NCBI RefSeq assembly: GCF_000518545.1
Contig: NZ_JADU01000016.1
Location: forward strand, 1-64,000
DNA: 64,000 bases
Direction of reading: 5' to 3'
DNA from: Hallella seregens ATCC 51272
GTDB taxonomy: Bacteria; Bacteroidota; Bacteroidia; Bacteroidales; Bacteroidaceae
Positions 8,092 to 17,152 of this stretch are shown piece after piece (within the stretch, counting starts at the first letter, position 1; each line of letters starts with the position of its first letter). The notes under the pieces are model-generated. The model worked only from the letters and a program-made list of their open reading frames with translations, had not been told where the DNA came from and ran no database searches. The translations under genes were made by a program, and so were the position numbers.

Positions 8092-9717
8092 ATGCAAACA
8101 CGATTTTTTGCCACTATATCTATTCTTCTCCTGTTTTTTGTTTCCGACGCACGCGCATACGAAAGCTCTCCCAAATACGAGATGCGAGCCGTATGGGTGA
8201 CCACGATTGGCGGTCTGGACTGGCCGCACAGCTATGCGCAGAGTTCACGAAGCATTGAGAAACAGCAGAAAGAGTTGCGTCGTCTCCTGGACGATTATCA
8301 GAAAGTAGGCATCAATACCGTATTGCTGCAAACGCGCATACGGGGAACCGTGATTTATCCGTCGGCCATGGAGCCTTGGGATGGCTGCCTGAGCGGCTTC
8401 CCCGGGAAATCGCCGGGTTATGATGCCCTGAAGTTTGCCGTGGACGAGTGTCATCGGCGGGGCATGGAACTCCATGCCTGGGTGGTGACCATTCCTGTGG
8501 GCAGATGGGAGAAGCTGGGGTGCCAGTCGCTCCGCAAACGGCACCCGGGCCTCATCAGGCGAATCGGAACGGACGGATACATGAACCCAGAAAACGCCAA
8601 GACGGCAACTTATCTGGCAGATGTATGTGAGGAAATAGTGCGCAACTATGACGTGGATGGTGTTCATCTGGACTATATTCGTTACCCGGAGACCTGGAAG
8701 CTGCGCGTTTCGGGAGATCAGGGACGACACAACATCACAACTATAGTCCGGGCGATTCACGACAGGGTGAAAGCATTGAAGCCTTGGGTAAAGATGAGCT
8801 GTTCGCCTATTGGCAAGTTTGATGATTTGAGTCGATATTGGAGTCATGGCTGGAATGCGTACAGCAAGGTGTGTCAGGACGCACAGGGTTGGTTGCGCGA
8901 GGGGCTGATGGATGCTCTCTTTCCGATGATGTATTTCCGGGAAAACCAATTTTTCCCTTTTGCCATTGACTGGGCAGAGCAGAGCGAAGGCAGGATGGTG
9001 GCACCGGGGCTGGGCATTTACTTTTTGGATCCCAAGGAGGGAAACTGGAAACTGGATGACGTGAAGCGGCAGATGGAGGTGCTGCGGATGTACGGGATGG
9101 GGCATGCCTACTTTCGTGGCCGCTTTTTGACGGACAATGTGCAAGGCATTTACGACTATGCCGGGCACTTTGACTCGTATCTGGCTTTGGTTCCGCCCAT
9201 GACGTGGCAAAGCCGGGAACTTCCTGCTACACCAACCATGCTGACCGTGGGACAGAATGGACTGAGGTGGCAAGGAACCACACCTTATTATAATATATAT
9301 AGTAGCCGGACGTGGCCGGTGGATACGGAAGATGCTGCAAACCTGATTGCCATGAGGCAACAAGGTGACAGGCTGACGGTTCCTACGGAGAACAGGTATT
9401 TTGCAGTGACAGGAATGAATCGCTATGGCTGTGAGAGCAAGGCTTTGCAAAGTGTCAAAGAAGAAGCTGCCGTGCCTTCCTCTCGCTTGTTGCTGCCCTG
9501 CGATGGTCGCCAACTTCGGCTCCCTGCCAAGGGCAGCATGCTTGATGCAGACTTGCTGCTGATAGAGTTGCTGCAAGGTTGCATGGTCTGTACACGACCC
9601 TATCAAGGGCGATTCTTGGATGTTTCTCTGGTTCCCGAGGGATGCTATGTGTTGAAATCATTGGGAGCCAAAGGAGTAGCCCATCGGCTGGGCTTCTTCA
9701 TGATTAGGCGGAAGTAG
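8092..9717 (+). CDS. GHL10/DUF187 family glycoside hydrolase-like protein
   Basis: 541 residues from the ATG at 8092, which begins a signal peptide (MQTRFFATISILLLFFVSDARA). The catalytic barrel opens with MRAVWVTTIGGLDWP and continues with VGINTVLLQTRIRG, AWVVTIPVG and DVDGVHLDYIRYPE, the signature of the DUF187 (YngK-like) family. A C-terminal domain of about 150 residues follows. Members are secreted or lipid-anchored and act on glycans, possibly peptidoglycan-related; the substrate is not settled. It is monocistronic from its own promoter and converges on cdd. Confidence 0.9.
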   Translation: MQTRFFATISILLLFFVSDARAYESSPKYEMRAVWVTTIGGLDWPHSYAQSSRSIEKQQKELRRLLDDYQKVGINTVLLQTRIRGTVIYPSAMEPWDGCLSGFPGKSPGYDALKFAVDECHRRGMELHAWVVTIPVGRWEKLGCQSLRKRHPGLIRRIGTDGYMNPENAKTATYLADVCEEIVRNYDVDGVHLDYIRYPETWKLRVSGDQGRHNITTIVRAIHDRVKALKPWVKMSCSPIGKFDDLSRYWSHGWNAYSKVCQDAQGWLREGLMDALFPMMYFRENQFFPFAIDWAEQSEGRMVAPGLGIYFLDPKEGNWKLDDVKRQMEVLRMYGMGHAYFRGRFLTDNVQGIYDYAGHFDSYLALVPPMTWQSRELPATPTMLTVGQNGLRWQGTTPYYNIYSSRTWPVDTEDAANLIAMRQQGDRLTVPTENRYFAVTGMNRYGCESKALQSVKEEAAVPSSRLLLPCDGRQLRLPAKGSMLDADLLLIELLQGCMVCTRPYQGRFLDVSLVPEGCYVLKSLGAKGVAHRLGFFMIRRK

Positions 9718-9741
9718 GGCTGACTGGCCCCATGAGGGCAT

Positions 9742-10221
9742 TTAGTGCATGTTGGCATCTACGAAAGAGAGCGGCAGCAAGTCCTTGATGCTTTGAATAC
9801 GATAGACACCTGACTCGCCATAGAGCAGAATCTCGACGGGCTGCTGATAGCGGTCTTCTATCTCCAAAATGACTTGACGGCAGGCTCCACAGGGGCTTAC
9901 AGGCTCTTGGCGCAGCCCACGGTCGTCGCTGGCAGCTATGGCCAGCATTCTGACAGGCAGGTCAGGATAGTTGGCTTGGGCTGCAAAAATGGCTGTACGC
10001 TCTGCACACAAGCCCGAGGGGAAAGCTGCATTCTCCTGATTGGCACCAATGACGATTTGTCCATTGGCCAGTAGAAGCGCAGCCCCCACATAGAAATGGC
10101 TGTATTTGGCATAGGAATTTTGTGTGGCTTCGGCAGCACGCAGCACCAACGTCTTTTCTTCTTCGGAGAGCTCATCCAGCGTGCAGAACTCCATATGAAT
10201 ATTCAGATTGACTTTCTTCAT
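9742..10221 (-). CDS. cdd: Cytidine deaminase
   Basis: 159 residues. Zinc-site residues are C72 and E74 (CAER) and C111 and C114 (PCGAC), with the substrate-binding HFYVGAALL motif ahead of them. It deaminates cytidine and deoxycytidine to the uridines for pyrimidine salvage, in the cytoplasm. It starts 6 nt after the beta-helix lipoprotein gene and is last in a four-gene minus-strand run. Confidence 0.96.
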   Translation of the reverse strand: MKKVNLNIHMEFCTLDELSEEEKTLVLRAAEATQNSYAKYSHFYVGAALLLANGQIVIGANQENAAFPSGLCAERTAIFAAQANYPDLPVRMLAIAASDDRGLRQEPVSPCGACRQVILEIEDRYQQPVEILLYGESGVYRIQSIKDLLPLSFVDANMH

Positions 10222-10227
10222 ATTGGT

Positions 10228-11670
10228 TTAAGTTTTATTCGGTCTATATTCGTAAGCACCTATGTCCGGACGTGTATCACGTTCGTCCCCGTCGTGGTCG
10301 ATTGGCAACGTTGTGGCTGGATTGGCCTTGTCGATAGCCGATGACACGCTATCAAGATGAAAGTCGTAACGCAGGAGCTTGGTATCTATCCGTTTGAAAT
10401 GTTTGACACCGCAGGTTGTGGTGTCCTTGATGTCCTCGTAGACCACGCGGGTGAAGTGAAGGCTGTCTTTCGTCACTATGCGTGGGGTGCGGATGATGCA
10501 GTCGGAGAAAGCGTAGTTGGCCACTCGGGTAGTATCTTGCAGATGGGCCATCAGTACATCGTCAGCATAACCTGTAATGAGACTGTTCTGTATGGATAAG
10601 TTGACCAGCGGGTGTTGCGACGTGAAACGAAAGGCGGCTCCCCGATTAGAGTCAAAAGGATAGAACTGCGCCAAGGTGCATTGGGTCATCATGACACTGC
10701 CACCATCAATCCGCATGCAGTCGTTAAGTGTATTGCTGATTTGGGTGTTCTCTATTGTCAACTGACTGTTGATGGCGCGAAGACCGTAGCCTTGACAATT
10801 ATGGATGGTGGAATTGGCAAGAGAGAGCTTCGGCTTGTCGACAGCCGAGGAATCGATGAGGATACCGTCGTAGGTTCCGTGAATGTCAGTATAGGCAAGA
10901 GAGTTGTTGTAGGATGAGGGGTAGAAGTGGATGCCTTTCCATTGTCCTGGAACAAAGTCGTAAGGCAGATAGTCAAACATTCGGTCAAGTCGGTCGCCTT
11001 TGAGTGTCACGGGCTGGCTGGCTGTTCCCTCGCTCTTCAGACAACCACGCACGTCCAGCCCAGCATCGCCATGAAAATAGAGCGTGGTCCCGGCAGCAAG
11101 AGTGAGCGTAGCTGCACTGTCTATCTGAATTCCGCCATAGATAACGACAGGACGAGTGGAACTGTTCAGAGTCGAGTCCTTGGTGATGTGCACGTTGCGC
11201 AAAAGCGTAGCATCCCAAGACCAAGCGTTGAGTTGAACCTTTTGCTCTACCCCACTCTCTAATGTGAAAACGAGATTGTCCAAGCTCTGCTGGGGAGAGA
11301 CAGCGTGATTGGAGGGCGACGTGAGTTCAACAAAGACGCGGATGCTGTCTTTGTTTCTCACCTCAATATCAGAAATGGAATAATCTGTTGCGGCTCCTAA
11401 ATACTCGCCGTCGACATTGACGCGATAGCCCGAACGGCTCCCGTTTTCCAATCGGACACGGATGGCACGGAGCCCGTCGCCGGATTTGTTGTAGACCCAA
11501 AAGGATTTGGCAGCCGAAGGAACATTGGAAAAAACGGTGTCCATCATGACCGTGTCTGTGGAGAAAGTGAGAATATGTGACGACGAAGTGGAGAACGTGT
11601 CATCGTCTGCACAGGAACTCGCCAAGGAGATGGCGGCAAACACCATAGGAATCGCCAATATTGATTTCAT
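10228..11670 (-). CDS. Beta-helix repeat lipoprotein
   Basis: 480 residues. A lipoprotein signal ends at C20 (SLASSC), so it is probably anchored in the outer membrane. From about residue 170 short repeats such as LANSTIHNCQGYGLRA and IENTQISNTLNDCMRIDG form a right-handed parallel beta-helix. It closes with RPDIGAYEY, the end mark of the DUF1565/choice-of-anchor Q type. Such proteins bind or cleave polysaccharide or serve in adhesion; no catalytic residues can be assigned. It is in an operon with MFS, HAD and cdd genes. Confidence 0.85.
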   Translation of the reverse strand: MKSILAIPMVFAAISLASSCADDDTFSTSSSHILTFSTDTVMMDTVFSNVPSAAKSFWVYNKSGDGLRAIRVRLENGSRSGYRVNVDGEYLGAATDYSISDIEVRNKDSIRVFVELTSPSNHAVSPQQSLDNLVFTLESGVEQKVQLNAWSWDATLLRNVHITKDSTLNSSTRPVVIYGGIQIDSAATLTLAAGTTLYFHGDAGLDVRGCLKSEGTASQPVTLKGDRLDRMFDYLPYDFVPGQWKGIHFYPSSYNNSLAYTDIHGTYDGILIDSSAVDKPKLSLANSTIHNCQGYGLRAINSQLTIENTQISNTLNDCMRIDGGSVMMTQCTLAQFYPFDSNRGAAFRFTSQHPLVNLSIQNSLITGYADDVLMAHLQDTTRVANYAFSDCIIRTPRIVTKDSLHFTRVVYEDIKDTTTCGVKHFKRIDTKLLRYDFHLDSVSSAIDKANPATTLPIDHDGDERDTRPDIGAYEYRPNKT

Positions 11671-11686
11671 GGTAAACTAACGAAAA

Positions 11687-12841
11687 CTACCGGCTTTTAT
11701 TTTGCATATACCAAGGATGGATGGCAAAATTGTAGAGAAGGAATGCGATACCCAAGACCGCAAGTGCCGCTAACAGAACCCAATCGGAGTTGCCCAAGAG
11801 ATAGCCCAGTGCCAACCCAAGTGCCAGCCCCGTCTCCCATCCCAGGAAGAAGGTGCTCTGCGAGGTGCCCCGTTCACAATGGCAAGCCAGTTTGATGAAG
11901 AAAAGCAGAAAGCGTGACCCAATAATACCGATGCCGAAGCCAGAAAACATGGCAGCCAGCGCTTGAGAGGCATTCTCATAGCGCAGGAGCAACAGCAGGA
12001 TGGCAAACCCTATGAGAAGACTTCCTACTGTAGTTTCGCTCTTGAGTTCAGCATTGGCAAAGACGTATTTCTCGGCCAGAATGGCAACGAGGAATCCTGC
12101 AATCATCACCATAAAGAAATAGTTGGAGAGTTGTGTGGAGATAATGAGCCCCATGGTGAGCGTGATAAGAATCAAGTTTAAATAGAGTGGCGTACCGTGA
12201 ACCAGAAAGAAACGGTCGAGGCCGAACCAATGTCTAAAATCCTCAGGTGCCTTAAAAGGGAACTTGATGCTCATGACCAGTAGTACCGAGAGCAAAGAGC
12301 AGACGGAGGATGCGAGAATCATTTCCTTGAAGCCAAGGTGAGCATAAATCCAAAAGCCAAGAAAAGGACCGACGGAAAGGGCCAGCCGCCCGAACCAGGA
12401 AGAGGCATGATTGGCCTCTGTTCGCAGGAAAGACTCGCAGGTGTCAATGACCAATGTGCTTGTCATGGTCATTTGGGCAAGCCCGTAGCAGCAGCCCACC
12501 CCCATGCCTGCCAAAAGAGTGAGCAGATGATAATGGCTGCCCATGAGGTAATAATACCCCAGAATGGCCGTCTGGGCCAGGATGGCCACGATACAAACAT
12601 GGCTGCGCCAGTGGCGTTGGATAAGTCCAGATAGGAAGCCGCCAGGCAAATAGATTCCGACGGCATAGGCTATAAAGCACAATGTCACGAAGATTTTGGG
12701 ATAGCCATGATGCAGCAGATGGACAGGCAGAACGAGCAGAAGCATGTACATTGACATTGTGAGCAAAAGGTTTGCCAAAGCAATGTGCAGGAAGTTCTTA
12801 TGCCACAGGCGGAAGTGTATGGGTGTATTTTGAGTATCCAT
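11687..12841 (-). CDS. MFS transporter
   Basis: 384 residues with 11-12 hydrophobic segments and no signal peptide, typical of the major facilitator superfamily. It shares a nucleotide with the upstream HAD gene stop, so the two are translationally coupled. The substrate is not identifiable; the HAD phosphatase and cytidine deaminase neighbours leave sugar or nucleoside transport open. Confidence 0.85.
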   Translation of the reverse strand: MDTQNTPIHFRLWHKNFLHIALANLLLTMSMYMLLLVLPVHLLHHGYPKIFVTLCFIAYAVGIYLPGGFLSGLIQRHWRSHVCIVAILAQTAILGYYYLMGSHYHLLTLLAGMGVGCCYGLAQMTMTSTLVIDTCESFLRTEANHASSWFGRLALSVGPFLGFWIYAHLGFKEMILASSVCSLLSVLLVMSIKFPFKAPEDFRHWFGLDRFFLVHGTPLYLNLILITLTMGLIISTQLSNYFFMVMIAGFLVAILAEKYVFANAELKSETTVGSLLIGFAILLLLLRYENASQALAAMFSGFGIGIIGSRFLLFFIKLACHCERGTSQSTFFLGWETGLALGLALGYLLGNSDWVLLAALAVLGIAFLLYNFAIHPWYMQNKSR

Positions 12842-13488
12842 TACTTCGTGTTGTCGTGCCAGACGTTGATTTGGGACAGGGAAAGGTGAGTGAAATCGGC
12901 AACGACAGCATCTGCCAACGGGACAATGAGTTCGTGGGGATTGGTGGTGGACAGCCCGACGGTCAACATCCGGGCGGCACGAACGGCACGCAACCCATTC
13001 AAACTGTCTTCAAAGCCGGCGCACTCCTTGGGATCTACTTCAAAAACAGATGCAGCCTTAAGGTAGCAACATGGATCTGGCTTGCTACGCTCAAAGTCTT
13101 CGCTGGTAAGGATAGCTTCAAAGTAGTGTTTGAATTCAGGATGCTTGCGATAGACATTTTCCATCTTCTCACGGTTGCTGCTCGTCACCACGGCACGCTT
13201 GACACCGGCCTCGCCCAAGGACTGAATAAAGGATTCAAACCCGGGAATATAGTTGTAGCTCATCTTTTGCTCAAAGTCATTAAGACGCTGCGTGATAAGT
13301 TTTTGCTCTTCTTTCTGGTCGGGGAAGTATTGCTCGTAAAGCTGAACCAGAGTCATGCCCTTGATTTTTTGCTCCAATCCATCCTGGTTGGGAAAATAAA
13401 GACGGAACTGGGAGCCCCAGAACTGGGTGTATTGTGTTTCGGTATCGAATACCACTCCGTCAAGGTCGAATAAAGCTGCTTTAATCAT
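12841..13488 (-). CDS. HAD-superfamily phosphatase (beta-phosphoglucomutase-like)
   Basis: 215 residues. The nucleophile motif FDLDGVVFDTE sits at the N-terminus (D8, D10), followed by a helical cap, motif II TSSNR and motif III with KPDP, then GFEDSLNGLRA. This is subfamily I with cap type C1, as in beta-phosphoglucomutases and phosphoglycolate phosphatases. It probably dephosphorylates a small sugar phosphate in the cytoplasm. It is first in the run HAD-MFS-lipoprotein-cdd. Confidence 0.92.
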   Translation of the reverse strand: MIKAALFDLDGVVFDTETQYTQFWGSQFRLYFPNQDGLEQKIKGMTLVQLYEQYFPDQKEEQKLITQRLNDFEQKMSYNYIPGFESFIQSLGEAGVKRAVVTSSNREKMENVYRKHPEFKHYFEAILTSEDFERSKPDPCCYLKAASVFEVDPKECAGFEDSLNGLRAVRAARMLTVGLSTTNPHELIVPLADAVVADFTHLSLSQINVWHDNTK

Positions 13489-13507
13489 TATTTCAAGAAT
13501 TTGGTGA

Positions 13508-13536
13508 CAAAGTTACGAAATTAAGTCGTAACTTTG
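13508..13536. promoter_or_regulatory. Inverted repeat holding two divergent -7 boxes
   Basis: CAAAGTTACGA (13508-13518) and TCGTAACTTTG (13526-13536) are perfect 11-bp inverted repeats around 7 nt. Each arm contains TAACTTTG, one facing the HAD operon (minus) and one facing rsmG (plus). Neither has a TTTG box at 19-21 nt. The symmetry could also serve as an operator. Confidence 0.55.
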
Positions 13537-13596
13537 CAGAGTATCCCAAAGAATTCCTTATAGGAAAGAAAGGGATTGGTCTCCATGATACACAAC

Positions 13597-14235
13597 ATGA
13601 ATAAAGATATTGTCAAAGACATACTCCGGTATTTCCCCAATCTGACGGAAGTACAGATAGAGCAGTTTGCAGCTTTGGACGCACTCTATCGCGACTGGAA
13701 CAGCAAGATTAACGTCATTTCACGGAAAGATATTGATAATTTGTATATCCACCACGTGCTTCATTCGCTTTCAATAGCTAAAGTAATCCGTTTCAAGGCG
13801 GGTTCCCAGATTCTGGATTTTGGCACGGGGGGCGGGTTCCCTGGAATCCCCTTAGCCATCCTGTTTCCAGAATGCAAGTTTCGGTTGATTGACGGAACGG
13901 GGAAGAAAGTCCGGGTGGCGGTAGAAGTAGCGGGGGCAATCGACCTGCACAACGTGGAGCCGGTACATCGACGAGGCGAAGAGGAGAAGGGCAGATTTGA
14001 TTTTGTAGTGTCCCGTGCCGTGATGCCATTGATGGAGTTATCCAAGATAGTGAGGAAGAATATGGCCCGAGAACAGCGCAATGCACTACCCAATGGACTC
14101 TTGGTGCTCAAAGGAGGAGACCTGCAAGAAGAGTTGAAACCCTTTACCAAGGTAGCAGAAGTGACCCCTATCTCTGATTATTTTGATGATGAATGGTTCA
14201 AAGGGAAAAGCGTGATTTATCTTCCTATTAGGTAG
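13597..14235 (+). CDS. rsmG: 16S rRNA (guanine527-N7)-methyltransferase RsmG
   Basis: 212 residues from the ATG at 13597; an ATG 12 nt upstream is possible. The region WNSKINVISRKDIDNLYIHHVLHS and the SAM-binding LDFGTGGGFPGIPLA are diagnostic, followed by FVVSRAVMPL. It methylates N7 of G527 in 16S rRNA, next to the streptomycin site. It opens a plus-strand run with an MBL hydrolase and ruvC. Confidence 0.96.
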   Translation: MNKDIVKDILRYFPNLTEVQIEQFAALDALYRDWNSKINVISRKDIDNLYIHHVLHSLSIAKVIRFKAGSQILDFGTGGGFPGIPLAILFPECKFRLIDGTGKKVRVAVEVAGAIDLHNVEPVHRRGEEEKGRFDFVVSRAVMPLMELSKIVRKNMAREQRNALPNGLLVLKGGDLQEELKPFTKVAEVTPISDYFDDEWFKGKSVIYLPIR

Positions 14236-14272
14236 TTTAATCCTAAGTGAACGAATAATTTATTAAAGAAAG

Positions 14273-14920
14273 ATGTTGGAAATCAAGTGCTTTGCATGCA
14301 ACATGATTCAAGAGAATTGTTACGTGGTTAGTGATGAAACTCATGAAGGAATCATCATTGACTGCGGGGCATTCTATGAAAGTGAGCGAAAGGCTATAAA
14401 AAAATACATTTCAGAGAAAGGCATCGTCCTGCGGCATTTGGTCGCTACACATGGGCACATTGACCATAATTTGGGCAATCGGTTTGTTTGGGAAAGCTGG
14501 GGGCTGAAGCCCGAGGTGCACCGGTCGGATGAAGAGCTGATGAAAAGTCTGCCAGAGCAGGCCTCGTCATTATGTGGAATCATGATGTCCGATGATGATT
14601 TTTCACCTGTAGGCAAATTCCTGGCCGCGGATGATGTGATTTGTTTTGGTTCCCATCGGTTTACACTTCTGGAGACTCCGGGCCATACTCCGGGGAGTGT
14701 GTTTGTCTATTGTGCGGAGGAGAATGTCGCTTTTTCTGGTGACACCTTGTTTCATTATAGCATTGGACGTACTGATTTCCCCGGAGGCTCCATGTTCATG
14801 CTGATACAAAGTCTGCGCATGATTTGCCAGCTGCCGGATGAGACGCGGATATACCCAGGCCATGGAGAAGAAACAACGATTGGGACAGAGCTGGCCGGGA
14901 ATCCTTATCTTGACCGTTAG
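14273..14920 (+). CDS. MBL-fold metallo-hydrolase (glyoxalase II-like)
   Basis: 215 residues. The metal site THGHIDH (H60, H62, D64, H65) is intact; later ETPGHTPGS and FSGDTLF provide further ligands, and YPGHGEET gives the last histidine. This is the small GloB-like group that hydrolyses thioesters such as S-lactoylglutathione analogues or other simple substrates. The exact substrate is unknown. It lies between rsmG and ruvC with short gaps. Confidence 0.9.
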   Translation: MLEIKCFACNMIQENCYVVSDETHEGIIIDCGAFYESERKAIKKYISEKGIVLRHLVATHGHIDHNLGNRFVWESWGLKPEVHRSDEELMKSLPEQASSLCGIMMSDDDFSPVGKFLAADDVICFGSHRFTLLETPGHTPGSVFVYCAEENVAFSGDTLFHYSIGRTDFPGGSMFMLIQSLRMICQLPDETRIYPGHGEETTIGTELAGNPYLDR

Positions 14921-14944
14921 TCTGCACCTGACAATTGCAATCGT

Positions 14945-15526
14945 ATGTCCATATCTAACGGCCTCACCCACGATTCGTATATCCTTGGCATCGATCCTGG
15001 TACCAACGTTATGGGATATGGGGTGATCCATGTGCACGGCAACAAGGCAGACATGGTGGCAATGGGGGTTATTGACCTTCGGAGAATCGGAGATCCCTAT
15101 CTGAAATTGGGGCGTATATTTGAACGGGTTACGGGCATTATTGATGAATATTTGCCAGACGAAGTGGCAATTGAAGCTCCTTTTTTTGGAAAAAACGTTC
15201 AGTCCATGCTCAAGCTGGGACGTGCACAGGGGGTCGCCATAGCGGCAGCCATCCATCGTGACATCCCCATTCACGAATATGCCCCTTTAAAAATCAAGAT
15301 GGCAATCACGGGCCAAGGACAGGCTTCCAAGGAGCAGGTGGCCGGCATGCTACAGCGACTGCTGCACATTCAAGAGGGCGACATGCCCAAGTTCATGGAT
15401 GCAACCGACGCACTTGGGGCAGCCTATTGCCATTTTCTGCAGTTGTCCACGCCTGATACGGGGGCTCGCCATTATGGAAGTTGGAAAGACTTTGTAGGCA
15501 AGAACCCAAGTAGGGTGAAAGGGTGA
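14945..15526 (+). CDS. ruvC: Crossover junction endodeoxyribonuclease RuvC
   Basis: 193 residues. The acidic active-site residues can be placed: D16 in ILGIDPGT, E77 in VAIEAPFF, D152 and D155 in MDATDALG. It resolves Holliday junctions with RuvAB. The family is usually 160-190 residues, so this is at the upper end, with a short C-terminal extension. The ABC ATPase frame begins right after it. Confidence 0.97.
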   Translation: MSISNGLTHDSYILGIDPGTNVMGYGVIHVHGNKADMVAMGVIDLRRIGDPYLKLGRIFERVTGIIDEYLPDEVAIEAPFFGKNVQSMLKLGRAQGVAIAAAIHRDIPIHEYAPLKIKMAITGQGQASKEQVAGMLQRLLHIQEGDMPKFMDATDALGAAYCHFLQLSTPDTGARHYGSWKDFVGKNPSRVKG

Positions 15527-15555
15527 GCCTATTCTTAAGATTCCAAAATCATGAT

Positions 15556-17085
15556 ATGATGATGAACGAATGTTATTCTGATTCTTCGCAAAAGGTGAAT
15601 TCGGGACAATCCTTGGTTAAGATTACCAAGGGTATCTGTACGATGCCGGCATGGAGAATGGCTTCCCCCGTTGATTTTGAAAGTTGTGAAGGGGAACAAA
15701 TTGCCATTGTCGGGCCCAATGGAGGCGGAAAATCCATGTTGGTAGACATTATTACCGGGCGTCATCCACTTCTCGGAACCGGACCCATGTATGATTTCTC
15801 TCCGAGTCTGCAGCCTTTGGTGTCGGACAATATCAAGTATATCGAGTTTCGCGATGCCTATGGCGGTGACAACGACCGCACTTTCTTTCTCCAGCAACGA
15901 TGGAATCAAATGGAAATAGACGAATCGACACCAACGGTGAGTTCAAGACTGGAGGAATCCTATTTGCGGGCAGGCGATGACACAACTGCCCGTCGTGCGT
16001 TGCAGCGTCGCCTGTATGAGCTGTTTCAAATGAATGCCTTGCTGGATAAATACATAATCCTGTTGTCGAGTGGCGAACTTCGGAAACTAAAACTCATAGA
16101 AGCCTTGCTCTCCCTCCCACGGGTACTCATTATAGACAATCCGTTTATTGGACTGGACACCGAAACCCGCGAACAGCTTCGCATGCTGTTGGCCACCATT
16201 GTCAAGGAACAGTCTCTGCAGATGATGCTGGTTCTTCCCAAAAGCGACGACATTCCCTTTTTCATCACCCACGTTGTGGAAGTAAAAGGCAAGGTGGTCG
16301 GCCCAAAGATGACACTTGAAGAATACTTGAACACACAACCGGAAGTTCCTGAGCATGTGCTTGGCCAAGAAGAGGAGAAGAAGATTCTAAATCTTCCCTA
16401 TAAGGCCGGGGAATATCACTGTGAAGAAGTGGTAAATATGCACAATGTCTCTATTCGCTATGGCAACCGTACCATTTTGAATGCCCTTTCGTGGACCGTC
16501 CGTAATGGAGAGCACTGGGCTTTAAGCGGACCGAACGGTGCAGGAAAATCCACGCTTCTAAGCCTCGTTTGTGCAGACAATCCACAGAGCTATGCCTGTG
16601 ACATCACCTTGTTTGGTCAAAAAAGGGGGTCGGGAGAAAGCATCTGGGACATCAAACGGCATATAGGCTATGTGTCGCCGGAGATGCACCGGGCCTATCG
16701 ACGGGATTTGCCCGCCATTCGTATAATAGCCAGTGGGCTCAAAGACAGTATAGGACTTTATGTCAAGCCGGATGAAAAAGAATATGCGGCGTGTCGATTT
16801 TGGATGGAGGTCTTTGGGCTAAGTGGCTTGGAAAATCAGACGTTCCTTAAATTGTCGAGTGGCGAGCAGCGGCTGGTACTCCTGGCGCGGGCATTTGTAA
16901 AGGACCCGGAGCTTCTGATACTTGACGAACCCCTGCACGGCCTTGACAACAGAAATCGCCGACTGGTCAAGGACATTATAGAGACATTCTGCCATCGGCA
17001 CAACAAGACTCTGGTCATGGTCTCCCACGACGAAAGTGATTTGCCGGCGTGCATAGATCATCATATCCAACTCGCAAGACATTAA
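15556..17085 (+). CDS. ABC protein with two fused ATPase domains (ModF-like)
   Basis: 509 residues from the ATG at 15556; a GTG overlapping the ruvC stop is possible but adds a poorly conserved extension. It has two nucleotide-binding domains and no membrane segments. The first has Walker A GPNGGGKSML, signature LSSGEL and Walker B VLIIDNPF; the second has GPNGAGKSTL, LSSGEQ and LLILDEPL. The expected Glu after the Walker B Asp is Asn in the first domain. The layout resembles ModF/PhrA-type proteins, which lack a permease partner and whose role is unclear. Confidence 0.88.
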   Translation: MMMNECYSDSSQKVNSGQSLVKITKGICTMPAWRMASPVDFESCEGEQIAIVGPNGGGKSMLVDIITGRHPLLGTGPMYDFSPSLQPLVSDNIKYIEFRDAYGGDNDRTFFLQQRWNQMEIDESTPTVSSRLEESYLRAGDDTTARRALQRRLYELFQMNALLDKYIILLSSGELRKLKLIEALLSLPRVLIIDNPFIGLDTETREQLRMLLATIVKEQSLQMMLVLPKSDDIPFFITHVVEVKGKVVGPKMTLEEYLNTQPEVPEHVLGQEEEKKILNLPYKAGEYHCEEVVNMHNVSIRYGNRTILNALSWTVRNGEHWALSGPNGAGKSTLLSLVCADNPQSYACDITLFGQKRGSGESIWDIKRHIGYVSPEMHRAYRRDLPAIRIIASGLKDSIGLYVKPDEKEYAACRFWMEVFGLSGLENQTFLKLSSGEQRLVLLARAFVKDPELLILDEPLHGLDNRNRRLVKDIIETFCHRHNKTLVMVSHDESDLPACIDHHIQLARH

Positions 17086-17121
17086 TTTCTGCCTTTTCAC
17101 GTCTATTTCAGGCTTTTTTTA

Positions 17122-17129
17122 TACTTTTG
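17122..17129 (+). promoter_or_regulatory. -7 element upstream of the exonuclease gene
   Basis: TACTTTTG, 24 nt before the ATG at 17153. No TTTG lies at the right distance upstream, so this is a partial match. Confidence 0.4.
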
Positions 17130-17152
17130 CAGCTCAACAACATGAGAGAATC

